DNA of 14,189 nucleotides from assembly GCA_025451145.1 (NCBI GenBank), contig JANWKX010000139.1:1-14189 (forward strand). The letters are read 5' to 3'. Shown piece by piece: positions 1 to 6,543 of the stretch. The stretch's first letter is position 1. Every line of letters begins with the position of its first letter. This stretch comes from Vampirovibrionales bacterium (lineage in GTDB: Bacteria; Cyanobacteriota; Vampirovibrionia; Vampirovibrionales; JAGQHJ01). Both the position numbers and the translations under genes were made by a program. The notes below the pieces were generated by a model, which was not told the origin of the DNA, ran no database searches, and saw nothing but the letters and a program-made list of their open reading frames with translations.

Positions 1-143
1 AAAGGGCAGGCAATTCGATTGTAAAGAAAATTCTTTCCAGAGTTGGTCGGCTCTAGCAAAAAGCCTTAGTTTTACGGTTTTATATATTAGGCGCGGTATA
101 CATTTGTTCAGGTTAAAAAATATTATTTGAACGGGGAATTCGG

Positions 144-1031
144 GTGGCATTACTCAACGAAATTCCAGCATTAACAAGGGGCTTATTTGCGAAAATAGGC
201 GAATCAATGCCTGCGACTGCTCGTTCTTTAAGCATTATACAGTTGATTAAAGCGACCTTTATCACCCGTGTGATTATTGGACTCCTTCGAGTTGAGGAAA
301 ATTTCCCGACGGCAAAACGAAAGCCCGGCTTGACCAAAGAACAAAAATATTCCTCATTCTTTGAGCGCATTTTTGTCGAATTTTTTGGTATGGCTAGCCA
401 AATATTGGGTTTATATTTTGCTCAAGACGCCGCAGCGAAATTACTCAGTCGCTTTGGCTCTATGACTAGAGTGCCAGGTGTTGGAAAGTGCAGTTCACAA
501 GAGCTTCAAAAGGCTTTAGCAGGACACCTAGATCCTGAACTCCTCCATAATCTGGTTTTTACCAAAATTTATGAACCAGGTAAACTAACGAACGCCATTC
601 ATTCGGTTGTCGAAGAACTTGGCGAGAAAAGTGGAGATGCTATAAAAGCCTTTGCGAAATTTGATGGAAAGCTGCAGGGGGCAGCCATGATCAGCCTGGC
701 GATTGGTGTGACTGCCAGTGCTTTAACCTCTGGGTTTTTAACCCAATGGCTCAATGATAACGTCTATTCTAAACATGTGGTTCCCAAGTTGCTTCACCTG
801 TTTCATATTTCCTCTGAGAAAAAGCCCGTTTCACTACCTCAAAATACCGCTGAATCATTATCCGTTCCTCAACTTCCTCAAGTCGGCCCAAATATGATGC
901 CTGCGATGCCCACTGCTGTACAGCCAGGGTATGGTTTTGCTCCTTACGGCCAAACACAGGCAATTTACATGAGTGGTTATCCTGCTGCGCCAATGTCTCC
1001 GTATACGGCCAATTGGCCTTATTGGAGGTAG
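144..1031 (+). CDS. Orphan membrane-associated protein with Pro/Tyr-rich tail (tandem copy 1)
   Basis: I do not recognise this 295-residue protein. It starts at GTG 144: the frame is closed by TAA at 114-116 and no ATG lies between, and a purine-rich stretch (GGGGAA, 133-138) sits upstream. The body looks alpha-helical. A hydrophobic segment at about 178-201 (AAMISLAIGVTASALTSGF) could cross or lie on the membrane, and an amphipathic stretch covers about 28-50. No signal peptide is evident. From about 239 the protein is low-complexity, rich in Pro, Tyr, Met and Gly, and ends in WPYWR. The order of parts (amphipathic N-terminus, basic linker, helical core, one hydrophobic segment, aromatic tail) matches the next gene, whose start lies 4 bases downstream, so the two are probably co-transcribed tandem paralogues. 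Function is unknown; the tail may be an interaction or self-assembly region. Coding status is likely because the frame is long and coupled to its neighbour. Confidence 0.8.
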   Translation: MALLNEIPALTRGLFAKIGESMPATARSLSIIQLIKATFITRVIIGLLRVEENFPTAKRKPGLTKEQKYSSFFERIFVEFFGMASQILGLYFAQDAAAKLLSRFGSMTRVPGVGKCSSQELQKALAGHLDPELLHNLVFTKIYEPGKLTNAIHSVVEELGEKSGDAIKAFAKFDGKLQGAAMISLAIGVTASALTSGFLTQWLNDNVYSKHVVPKLLHLFHISSEKKPVSLPQNTAESLSVPQLPQVGPNMMPAMPTAVQPGYGFAPYGQTQAIYMSGYPAAPMSPYTANWPYWR

Positions 1032-1035
1032 CATA

Positions 1036-2094
1036 ATGGAAATATCATGGTTTAGAGCACTTTTCAGTAATATACCCGCTAAATTGAGTACCAGTAGTGG
1101 TATTGCGACAGATTTTTTGCGTGGTTTTGGCAATATCCCAGTCTTTCAATACTATATTTTGCTGTTATGCTCATTAACCCAAGTTCTATCTCGGATTGGA
1201 GTCGCCTACCACACTAAGCGGTCCGCAAAAGGAACCCCAGATGAAGAATATCGAAATGTGGAGTTTATTCGAACGGCGTTTCGAGAATCCATGGGCGTTA
1301 CCCTAAGCTACGGGTTGGTCAAGGTTCTGCAAGGGATGCTTACTTCGTTTTTTAAAATTCGGTTATTAAAAGATGGAGTTCCCTTGGATAAAGCGAATAT
1401 CAATATTCCATCATCCTCAATGTATGATAATTTTTGGAGACGGCGACTCCACTACAGCAAATCTATTGCCCTTGATGACGTGAAATATCCTGGTCTGTTT
1501 GAATCATTAAAGAAATTAGGGCAGACCTGGTTTGGAAAAGAGCCTGCCGAGACGTTACTCCCTCATCATCACTTTAAACTTGCCTTCCCAAAAGTGGGAG
1601 AATTGGATACGAGCGTGAGCATGAGTGAGGAAATTGGTAAAAGTCTTCCAGGATGGTTCAATGTTTCTTTTGGGCGTCTGAAAGGTTTCCTACCCAAAAT
1701 TGATAACGTCACATTCTTACAGAAGTTCTTTGATTTTGGGCCGGTGCTCATTGCTTCCATTCCCGCGATTCTCTTAAGTGGTTACGTCCTGGAGCATTTT
1801 AACCAAAAGCACTCAGATCAACTTGCCAAATATATCGCTGATCATCTGGGACATCACAAAAAGAAAGCTGCCGTATTGCCTGCCGTTGAAACTCCGCAAC
1901 CCGTTCCGTCAGTCCCGCTTGATTCCCGGCCTGCCGTCCCGTATGCTTATAACCAACCAATGCCCATGACAGCACCAACCGGAGTGGGTTTCTATGGAGC
2001 CGCCTATTCACCTGTTCAACCCAACCAAAACCCTTGGACCTGGGGCTATTCCCAGATGTCTGGGTACGGATATCGTCCATATTCCCCGTATTAA
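1036..2094 (+). CDS. Orphan membrane-associated protein with Pro/Tyr/Gly-rich tail (tandem copy 2)
   Basis: This 352-residue protein starts at ATG 1036, placed by a strong GGAGG site at 1024-1028 that lies inside the last codons of the upstream gene. It resembles that gene in layout. There is a hydrophobic stretch at about 36-57 (FQYYILLLCSLTQVLSRIG), a basic linker (HTKRSAKG, 59-66), a helical core, a second hydrophobic segment at about 235-254 (GPVLIASIPAILLSGYVLEH), and a Lys-rich turn (HHKKK). A long tail from about 279 is rich in Pro, Tyr, Gly, Trp and Met and ends in YRPYSPY. The resemblance to copy 1 is in architecture and short matches such as QxxxxxxxxxxRVI/QVL followed by a Lys-rich linker, so homology is inferred by eye. 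The last 101 bases overlap, in another frame, the start of acpS. No known domain was recognised. Candidate roles are a membrane-anchored scaffold or a surface-exposed adhesive tail; neither is shown. Confidence 0.82.
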   Translation: MEISWFRALFSNIPAKLSTSSGIATDFLRGFGNIPVFQYYILLLCSLTQVLSRIGVAYHTKRSAKGTPDEEYRNVEFIRTAFRESMGVTLSYGLVKVLQGMLTSFFKIRLLKDGVPLDKANINIPSSSMYDNFWRRRLHYSKSIALDDVKYPGLFESLKKLGQTWFGKEPAETLLPHHHFKLAFPKVGELDTSVSMSEEIGKSLPGWFNVSFGRLKGFLPKIDNVTFLQKFFDFGPVLIASIPAILLSGYVLEHFNQKHSDQLAKYIADHLGHHKKKAAVLPAVETPQPVPSVPLDSRPAVPYAYNQPMPMTAPTGVGFYGAAYSPVQPNQNPWTWGYSQMSGYGYRPYSPY

Positions 2095-2467
2095 ATCGTT
2101 ATACCAGCGTTATGGCCAGCGTTTCCTGGATAAAATTATGACCCCAGGGGAAAAGGCCTTTTGCTTATCCCATCCATCTGCCAAAGTACAATTAAACCGG
2201 ATTGCCGCTCGGATTGCGGTAAAAGAGTCGGTTTCAAAAGCTTTGGGCATTGGGTTTTCTGCCATGGGAAACCCAGAGGGCACCCATTGGTCTGCCATTG
2301 AAATGCAGCGCGAAGAGCGACAAGCGCCGCAGATTCAGCTTTATGCTAAGGCTCAGGCCAAAGCTGAAGCCTTAGGCATCCAAGACTGGCTGGTCAGCGT
2401 CACCCATGACGGCGACTATGCCTTTGCTGTGGTTCTGGGGATATCGAATCCAGAGAAATCTGATTAA
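1994..2467 (+). CDS. acpS: Holo-[acyl-carrier-protein] synthase
   Basis: AcpS transfers 4'-phosphopantetheine from CoA to the conserved serine of apo-acyl carrier protein, activating it for fatty acid synthesis in the cytoplasm. Family motifs are visible: GTDIVHIPRI at 24-33 (Asp26 as metal ligand), RFLDKIMTPGEKAFC at 43-57, the RIAARIAVKESVSKALG helix with Glu78 as second metal ligand, and VSVTHDGDYAFAVV near the C-terminus. From the GTDIV motif the protein is 134 residues, normal for the family. The start is uncertain. The only ATG in frame is at 1994, with GGAGTGGG at 1981-1988 in front; this adds about 21 residues not usual in the family. ATT 2048 or CTG 2060 would give a classical N-terminus. 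Either way the gene begins inside the preceding gene and even the GTDI codons lie in the overlap, so translation is probably coupled. It converges with the next gene, 6 bp away. Confidence 0.93.
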   Translation: MEPPIHLFNPTKTLGPGAIPRCLGTDIVHIPRIKSLYQRYGQRFLDKIMTPGEKAFCLSHPSAKVQLNRIAARIAVKESVSKALGIGFSAMGNPEGTHWSAIEMQREERQAPQIQLYAKAQAKAEALGIQDWLVSVTHDGDYAFAVVLGISNPEKSD

Positions 2468-2473
2468 AAAGTG

Positions 2474-2830
2474 CTATTTTTTAGACGAGGAAGTCGCTTT
2501 TTTAGGGGCCTTGCCTGCGGCTTTCAGGGAATCGAGTTCTTTTTTCAGCTTGTCAAAATCTGCTTTTGTCACCAGCCCTAAGCTTTTGACTGCGCTGCTC
2601 AGTTGAGTCTCAACCGTATCTTTGACTTTCTTTTCAAGCTGTTCTTTTTCTTTCATGGCGCGTTCTTTCAGGTCTTCGCTAAAGCTTTTCGCGTCTTTCT
2701 GAGTCATTTCACCCCGTTCAACCAGCTCATTGGCCAATTCCTGAATTTTTTCAACGGTAACGGCTGTTGCGCCCAAGCCAACCAAAAAAGCTTTTTTCCA
2801 GAGTTCAAAGGGTTCTTTTTCTTTTGCCAT
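2474..2830 (-). CDS. Phasin-like polyhydroxyalkanoate granule-associated protein
   Basis: This is a small, highly charged, helical protein of 118 residues. It has a short hydrophobic stretch near the N-terminus (KAFLVGLGATAVTVEKIQ, about 13-30). A Lys/Glu-rich coiled coil covers about 45-75, a second helix with VTKADFDKLKKELDSL lies at 87-102, and the tail is Ala/Lys/Ser-rich (KAPKKATSSSKK). This pattern matches the phasin-like family grouped with PhaF/PhaI regulators (COG3937 type), which coat or regulate polyhydroxyalkanoate granules. Many members occur in species with no PHA synthase, where the role is unknown, so granule binding is an inference. The ATG start is supported by GGAAAGGA about 9 bases upstream. 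No pha synthase is in the window. It converges on acpS with a 6-bp gap; only a weak A/T-only hairpin spans the junction (about 2465-2483). Confidence 0.75.
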   Translation of the reverse strand: MAKEKEPFELWKKAFLVGLGATAVTVEKIQELANELVERGEMTQKDAKSFSEDLKERAMKEKEQLEKKVKDTVETQLSSAVKSLGLVTKADFDKLKKELDSLKAAGKAPKKATSSSKK

Positions 2831-2878
2831 GATGCTCGATCCTTTCCAGTGTCATGTCTCTCTGACTGAAGACGGTGT

Positions 2879-2906
2879 AATGTATTGTGACATATTTTTT
2901 CGTCAC
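2879..2906 (-). promoter_or_regulatory. Possible promoter of the phasin-like gene
   Basis: On the minus strand GTGACG (2901-2906) and TACATT (2879-2884) are separated by 16 bases, about 50 bases before the start codon. The match to the sigma-70 consensus is moderate. GTGAC (2887-2891) and GTCAC (2902-2906) form an inverted repeat with a 10-base gap across the -35 and spacer, which could be an operator. This is pattern matching only. Confidence 0.25.
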
Positions 2907-3088
2907 CCATGTCCATAGAAGACAGGATTTTCCAGAGGGAAATCTAGGTGATTCGGAGCAAGCTACGCATAAGTTAAACAGAACTTTTGCCAGCTACTTG
3001 TCAAATAAACCTTGGGAAGGCCGATACATCAATTGGTACCTTCTGACCTTCCGGTGAAGCGATCATTCGTGATTGAGGATGGATTTAA

Positions 3089-3172
3089 ATGAACAATGAC
3101 AGTAAGCGCCATGCTGTTTCAGGAATTAAAGTAGATTCTTTAGCGGATTCTTCTCTTTTATTGTGGCGCTAA
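3089..3172 (+). CDS. Possible 27-residue small protein
   Basis: ATG 3089 opens a 27-codon frame (MNNDSKRHAVSGIKVDSLAD, then SSLLLWR) that ends at TAA 3170-3172. A GAGGA site at 3075-3079 lies 9 bases before the start, a good ribosome binding position, and the frame directly follows a stop. Nothing in the peptide is recognised. The same bases hold the inverted repeats described next, so this may be a leader or simply the 3' region of the opposite gene. Confidence 0.22.
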   Translation: MNNDSKRHAVSGIKVDSLADSSLLLWR

Positions 3173-3173
3173 A
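3105..3173. repeat. Two competing inverted repeats sharing one arm
   Basis: AGCGCCA (3105-3111) pairs with TGGCGCT (3164-3170). TTTAGCG (3139-3145) pairs with CGCTAAA (3167-3173), leaving a 21-base loop. Both pairings need CGCT at 3167-3170, so they exclude each other. The second hairpin lies just past the stop of the minus-strand orphan and could act in its termination, but no T-run follows on either strand. Confidence 0.4.
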
Positions 3174-3179
3174 TCTGAT

Positions 3180-4199
3180 TTAACTTAGGATAAATCCTCC
3201 GATATCACTATAATAATCTGGATCTGCACTGTCACTATCGCCTTTAGGAGGAGATGGCGGTATTATCTCACTCTCATCGTATTTATAACCATGTAATTCT
3301 GCATAGGCTTTCAAAGAGGCTAGAGCTACTTCTCTTGCATTTTTAAGCGCTTCCTCTTTTTGGCTATCCGCACAATATTCCAGCGCTTTTCCGTAAGGAC
3401 CAGGTGGTTTACCTTTCTCCTCTCTACTTGCTTCGATGAATATTAAAGGCCAGCCCGTTACAACAAGTAAAAAGCCTGCCATACCTTTAATAAGACCAGG
3501 ATCGTGTTTAATAAAAAGCTCATGACATTGCTTAGCATAGCTTTTTAGAAGTTCAAACGCTTTATCTCTGGCCTTTTTGGCATCTTTATCCAATCCTTCC
3601 ATCTCAAGGCAGTTGGCCAGATTATCATAGGCAATCGCTTTTACCATGAGACTTGAACCAGCACTGGCGGCATGGGCAAACGCATTTTTGGCAAGTCCAA
3701 AATCCCGGTGGGCACTTCTTTTATCCCCCTTTTTGGCGTGTGAGAGGGATTGCTGGAGCATCAATAGGCCCTGGTTAATCCCGGCATCCTGGAGTTCAGC
3801 AAGTCCTTCCTGCACTTTGTGGAGGGCTTCTTCGATTCGTTCTAATCGGGCATTCACTTCCGCTGCATGAAGGTAGCCAAAAATGCCTCCACCCATAATG
3901 CCTAATGCTTCTAAAAGCGGGAGATCAGGTGCAGCCTTTTTAAGCTCATGAATAACCGTAAAAAGCTCCGATCCGGCTGCAAAAGGATGGCCATTTGAGC
4001 CAAATCGGACCGCGTTGATTTTTAGAGCTGAAGTCGCTTTGATATTTCCACGACGAGAGAATAGATCATCATGCCGCAAATGAGAGGGGTCATAATGGGT
4101 TGCTTGTATCGGATTGTCGATTCCATTGAATTGAACCACGTTCGAATGAGAATGCTGCCTAGAGGGACTGCCAATATTCAGTTTGGGCGCAGTGATCAC
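3180..4199 (-). CDS. Orphan helical protein, partly TPR-like, with one hydrophobic segment
   Basis: No known family was recognised in this 339-residue protein. It starts at GTG 4199, with GGAG about 10 bases upstream. Residues 1-75 look disordered and His/Ser/Asn-rich, with two short similar motifs (VQFNGIDNP at 22-30, VRFGSNGHP at 64-72). A glycine-rich hydrophobic patch follows (ALGIMGGGIFGYL, 98-110), then a short coiled coil (LERIEEALHKVQEGLAELQ, 119-137). Paired helices at about 143-225 are rich in small residues and carry AIAYDNLANCLEMEGLDKDA, which resembles tetratricopeptide repeats. A hydrophobic segment at 236-255 (LIKGMAGFLLVVTGWPLIFI) is followed by a further helix pair, and the acidic tail (PPSPPKGDSDSADPDYYSD) ends the protein. 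There is no signal peptide. It is apparently monocistronic. TPR-like helices suggest protein-protein contacts, perhaps at the membrane; this is inference. Confidence 0.8.
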   Translation of the reverse strand: MITAPKLNIGSPSRQHSHSNVVQFNGIDNPIQATHYDPSHLRHDDLFSRRGNIKATSALKINAVRFGSNGHPFAAGSELFTVIHELKKAAPDLPLLEALGIMGGGIFGYLHAAEVNARLERIEEALHKVQEGLAELQDAGINQGLLMLQQSLSHAKKGDKRSAHRDFGLAKNAFAHAASAGSSLMVKAIAYDNLANCLEMEGLDKDAKKARDKAFELLKSYAKQCHELFIKHDPGLIKGMAGFLLVVTGWPLIFIEASREEKGKPPGPYGKALEYCADSQKEEALKNAREVALASLKAYAELHGYKYDESEIIPPSPPKGDSDSADPDYYSDIGGFILS

Positions 4200-4229
4200 G
4201 CATCGATCTCCATCATTATGACTTCAAAA

Positions 4230-4258
4230 TTAATATCATAAATAAATACTAATCACAA
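4230..4258 (-). promoter_or_regulatory. Predicted sigma-70 type promoter of the orphan at 3180-4199
   Basis: On the minus strand TTGTGA (4253-4258) and TATTAA (4230-4235) are 17 bases apart in a very A/T-rich stretch. Transcription would begin near 4223, leaving about 24 bases of leader that contain the GGAG site before GTG 4199. I see no strong terminator for the upstream lemA operon between 4262 and 4325, so read-through is possible. Confidence 0.4.
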
Positions 4259-4325
4259 TAATGATTAAGCGATGAGATTCCTTAGATATTGCTTTAAATC
4301 CCTTAAGCCCGAAGATAGAAATTTA

Positions 4326-4901
4326 TTATTCCATATTGATTTGAGGGGCTCTTTGGGTTTCTTGAGGTGGATTGTAATAGGCATGGGGCTTGGCATGAAT
4401 GACGTTGGCCGTAATATTATCCGGGAACTGCCTGATATAGCTGTTGTAATCCCGAACAGAGTCGTTGTAATCCATTCTGGCCACGGCAATCCGGTTTTCG
4501 GTACCTGCCAATTCATCCATCAATCGGATATACTCTTCGTTGGCCTTTAAATCAGGATAATTTTCAGCGACCACCAATAATCGGCCTAACGCGGTGTTCA
4601 TTTGGGCATCCGCGGCAGCCACTTTGGTGGGATCGTTGGATTGCAAGGCGCCGCTCATTCTGGCCCGGGCATCGGCAATGTCCTTAAATACCGCTCTTTC
4701 ATGCCGGGCGTAGGATTGAACCACTTTCACCAGGTTGGGAATCAAATCGGCCCGACGCTGTTGTAGGTTTTCCACTTGGGCCCATTTGTTGTTAATTTCT
4801 TCGTCTTTGACCTGGATGGCGTTATAGCCACAACCGGAGAACAGCGACGTTAACAGTACAATACTGCATAACAGAAGGGCTGTTTTTTTGAAAGCGGTCA
4901 T
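4326..4901 (-). CDS. lemA: LemA family lipoprotein
   Basis: This 191-residue protein starts at ATG 4901, set by AAGGAG 7 bases upstream; the same ATG overlaps the stop of the preceding gene (ATGA), implying translational coupling. The N-terminus is a lipoprotein signal with a hydrophobic run LLLCSIVLLTSLFSG and Cys24 as lipidation site. FSGCGYNAIQ is the classic LemA lipobox context, although Phe rather than Leu is at -3. The LemA four-helix domain follows: VKDEEINNKWAQVENLQQRR, ADLIPNLVKVVQSYARHE, ADARARMS, an AADAQMNTALGRLLVVAENY segment and PDLKANEEYIRLMDELAGTE, then NRIAVARMDYNDSVRDYN. The tail is Pro/Asn-rich. LemA proteins are membrane-anchored, of unclear biochemical role, and often pair with TPM/YgcG proteins, as here two genes upstream. 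Recognition is firm; the cellular role is not known. Confidence 0.95.
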   Translation of the reverse strand: MTAFKKTALLLCSIVLLTSLFSGCGYNAIQVKDEEINNKWAQVENLQQRRADLIPNLVKVVQSYARHERAVFKDIADARARMSGALQSNDPTKVAAADAQMNTALGRLLVVAENYPDLKANEEYIRLMDELAGTENRIAVARMDYNDSVRDYNSYIRQFPDNITANVIHAKPHAYYNPPQETQRAPQINME

Positions 4902-5674
4902 ACGGAAGCTCCTTGCTTTTCTTGGGAGGATGTGGCCAGGCACCCATCGACATAGGCCACAACCAACATGATTTGACAAATAAACTGCTGATACAAGGGC
5001 AATACCTCAGAACGGGAGAGCGTGGTGCCCACTACCTTGGATTGAAGCACCTTTTCAAATGGGGCGGCATCAAAATCCGGAATCAACTCTTTCAGACGCT
5101 CAAGCACTATGGGCGCTTTCTGAGGGATATCGCCAGGGGGGTATTTGAGCCGAAGGATACCTCGAAAAAGTGAAATAAAGCTATTGGTGCTGCCTTGAAG
5201 CCGATTTAATAGCTGTAAGGGTTTATCAGAGAACCCGAGCATCTGCTGGCGTAAAAACATCAATTTTCGGTTCAGTTCCAATTCCAGGACCAGGCGAAGG
5301 GCCTCGCAGTTAACCTCAATGTGAGAAAACAGGTCTTTGCCGTAGGCCAGGTGATGATTGTCTCGAATATCGGCGTATTCCAGCGCAAAAACATCATCGG
5401 AGCGATGCCATTCCACTTCAGACAGAAAAGTCGGCATGGCATTAGCGACCTTGAGCCACCATTTGCTGATGGAAGACGCCTTTTCCAAATCCTTGGGGGA
5501 AATATCCGACAGGATGACCAGGACATTGATATTTTGATGAGGGGATTTTAATTTGGGCATCTCGGTTTCAAACAGAGCCGAGCCGTAGAGGCAAACTGAA
5601 ACCAGTTTATCGTCATAGACATGCTGAAGTTCTTCAACCAATTGGCCTAATTTTTGCTCAACGTGCTTTTGCAT
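4898..5674 (-). CDS. Nucleotidyltransferase-fold protein, probably catalytically dead
   Basis: This 258-residue protein starts at ATG 5674, with AAGGAG 9 bases upstream; a TTG at 5704 in the same frame would overlap the previous gene and lacks a comparable site. The N-terminal layout (helix, then KLVSVCLYGSALFE, then a strand INVLVILSDIS) resembles the polymerase-beta-like nucleotidyltransferase fold, where G-S is followed by D-x-D/N. Gly31-Ser32 are kept, but the acidic positions are replaced (QNINVLVIL, Asn48 and Asn50), so metal-dependent nucleotidyl transfer looks unlikely. The rest is helical with no signal peptide; a hydrophobic helix at about 230-243 (QFICQIMLVVAYV) is near the C-terminus. 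Its stop overlaps the lemA start and it sits 23 bp after the TPM gene, so it belongs to that operon. It may bind a nucleotide or act as a scaffold. The family assignment is by motif and is moderate. Confidence 0.65.
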   Translation of the reverse strand: MQKHVEQKLGQLVEELQHVYDDKLVSVCLYGSALFETEMPKLKSPHQNINVLVILSDISPKDLEKASSISKWWLKVANAMPTFLSEVEWHRSDDVFALEYADIRDNHHLAYGKDLFSHIEVNCEALRLVLELELNRKLMFLRQQMLGFSDKPLQLLNRLQGSTNSFISLFRGILRLKYPPGDIPQKAPIVLERLKELIPDFDAAPFEKVLQSKVVGTTLSRSEVLPLYQQFICQIMLVVAYVDGCLATSSQEKQGASV

Positions 5675-5697
5675 GATTGCTGTCTCCTTGTCCCTGG

Positions 5698-6489
5698 TTA
5701 CCAATCACGGGAAGATCCTCCGCCACCAAAGTCACCCCCGCCAAAACCACCAAATCCGCCATCTCCGCCACCGAATCCGCCACCGCCAAAGCCGCCGAAT
5801 CCACCGCCATAGAATCCGCCCCAACCGCCAAAAAATCGCTGGAATATCAGGATGATCACAATAATGATAAAGAGCAGGAAGATCAAGGCATCTCCCAGAG
5901 AGGTATTCTCCGATTGATTGGTAGCATTAGTCTCATTCTGGAGCGGTTGATAGCCAGCTTGCAGGCTTTGCAAGGTAACGCCTTTGTCCTTGGCAATGAG
6001 ATTGGCATAGGTTGCTACGCCTTTTAGCAGGCCTAATCCGTATTGCCCCTGTCGAAACGCTGGTAGGATCACCTGGTCTTGTACCTGACCTGAGGTTCCG
6101 TCTGTAATCACCCCTTCCAGACCATAACCCACTTCGGTCCGAAGCTTGCGATCCTGAATGGCCGCTATGATCAAGAGTCCGGTATTGCCGGCGGCTTTAC
6201 TGCCAACGCCCCAGGTTCTGGCAGTCTTCAGAGAAGCGTCTTCAATGGGTGTGCCGTTTAACGTGTTGACGGTTAACACGGCGATTTGGGCATGGGTTTT
6301 TTCATCCAGCTCTTGCGCAATGTTGGTCATCCGGGCTTTGTCTTCAGCCGAAATCACATGGGCATCATCGGTTACATACCCGGCGTTGGCCGGGACGGTA
6401 AAGTCGGCTTTGGCGGGCCAGACGAAGGCTAGAGCAGTAAAAACCAGGATGGCGGTGAGAATTAGATATTTGAAAGCAGGCTTTTTCAT
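5698..6489 (-). CDS. TPM-domain (YgcG family) membrane protein with Gly-rich tail
   Basis: A protein of 263 residues. A signal peptide (KYLILTAILVFTALAFVW, cleavage probably after AKA at 26-28) leads to a TPM domain at about 36-165, recognised by GYVTDDAHVISAEDKARM, AQIAVLTVNTLNG and the core GNTGLLIIAAIQDRKLRTEV plus GYGLEGVITD. After a linker come a membrane helix (about 201-217, ALIFLLFIIIVIILIFQ) and a 45-residue Gly/Phe tail that ends in GGGGSSRDW, typical of the family. The domain is therefore outside the cytoplasmic membrane and the tail inside. TPM domains were named for a plant photosystem phosphatase; the bacterial members are of unknown or envelope-related function and pair with LemA. 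It is the first gene of an operon reading on to the nucleotidyltransferase-like gene and lemA. The start has no clear SD sequence, but the signal peptide begins there. Confidence 0.93.
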   Translation of the reverse strand: MKKPAFKYLILTAILVFTALAFVWPAKADFTVPANAGYVTDDAHVISAEDKARMTNIAQELDEKTHAQIAVLTVNTLNGTPIEDASLKTARTWGVGSKAAGNTGLLIIAAIQDRKLRTEVGYGLEGVITDGTSGQVQDQVILPAFRQGQYGLGLLKGVATYANLIAKDKGVTLQSLQAGYQPLQNETNATNQSENTSLGDALIFLLFIIIVIILIFQRFFGGWGGFYGGGFGGFGGGGFGGGDGGFGGFGGGDFGGGGSSRDW

Positions 6490-6519
6490 TGTTTTTTCAG
6501 GATGCTGTCGGTGCGATTT

Positions 6520-6528
6520 GTTATAGCA
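6520..6528 (-). promoter_or_regulatory. Predicted extended -10 promoter of the tpm-lemA operon
   Basis: The minus strand reads TGCTATAAC, an extended -10 element with TATAAC at 6520-6525 and TG at 6527-6528. No good -35 hexamer is seen at 17 bases, as is common with extended -10 sites. Transcription would start near 6513, about 24 bases before the ATG at 6489. Confidence 0.45.
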
Positions 6529-6543
6529 TAAATGGGCAATGAA

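Larger units (their letters stand above)
2907..3179. other. Mostly non-coding gap between the phasin-like gene and the orphan at 3180
   Basis: Together with the leader at 2831-2906 this leaves about 350 bases with no convincing gene. An imperfect inverted repeat GGAAGG (3015-3020)/CCTTCC (3047-3052) lies in the middle. At the right end are a 27-codon ORF and overlapping inverted repeats, listed separately. No tRNA cloverleaf, rRNA fragment or transposase remnant was seen. Confidence 0.6.

Noticed and set aside
1994..2094. Frameshift or gene fusion between the second orphan and acpS
   Set aside because: Both frames end and begin in a sensible way (YRPYSPY stop; ATG with a GGAGTGGG site), so overlap is the simpler reading, though a read check is suggested.
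2603..2869. Open frame on the plus strand opposite the phasin-like gene, rich in Phe and Leu
   Set aside because: It is the antisense of Lys/Glu-rich coding sequence (AAA/GAA read as TTT/TTC); low complexity and no ribosome site.
5701..5860. Tandem DNA repeat resembling a CRISPR or minisatellite
   Set aside because: It is the codon-level repetition of a Gly/Phe-rich protein tail; there are no regular spacers.
5677..6027. Plus-strand frame opposite the TPM gene, rich in Ser/Ala/Thr
   Set aside because: Mirror of the Gly-rich tail codons of a well-supported membrane protein; no independent support.
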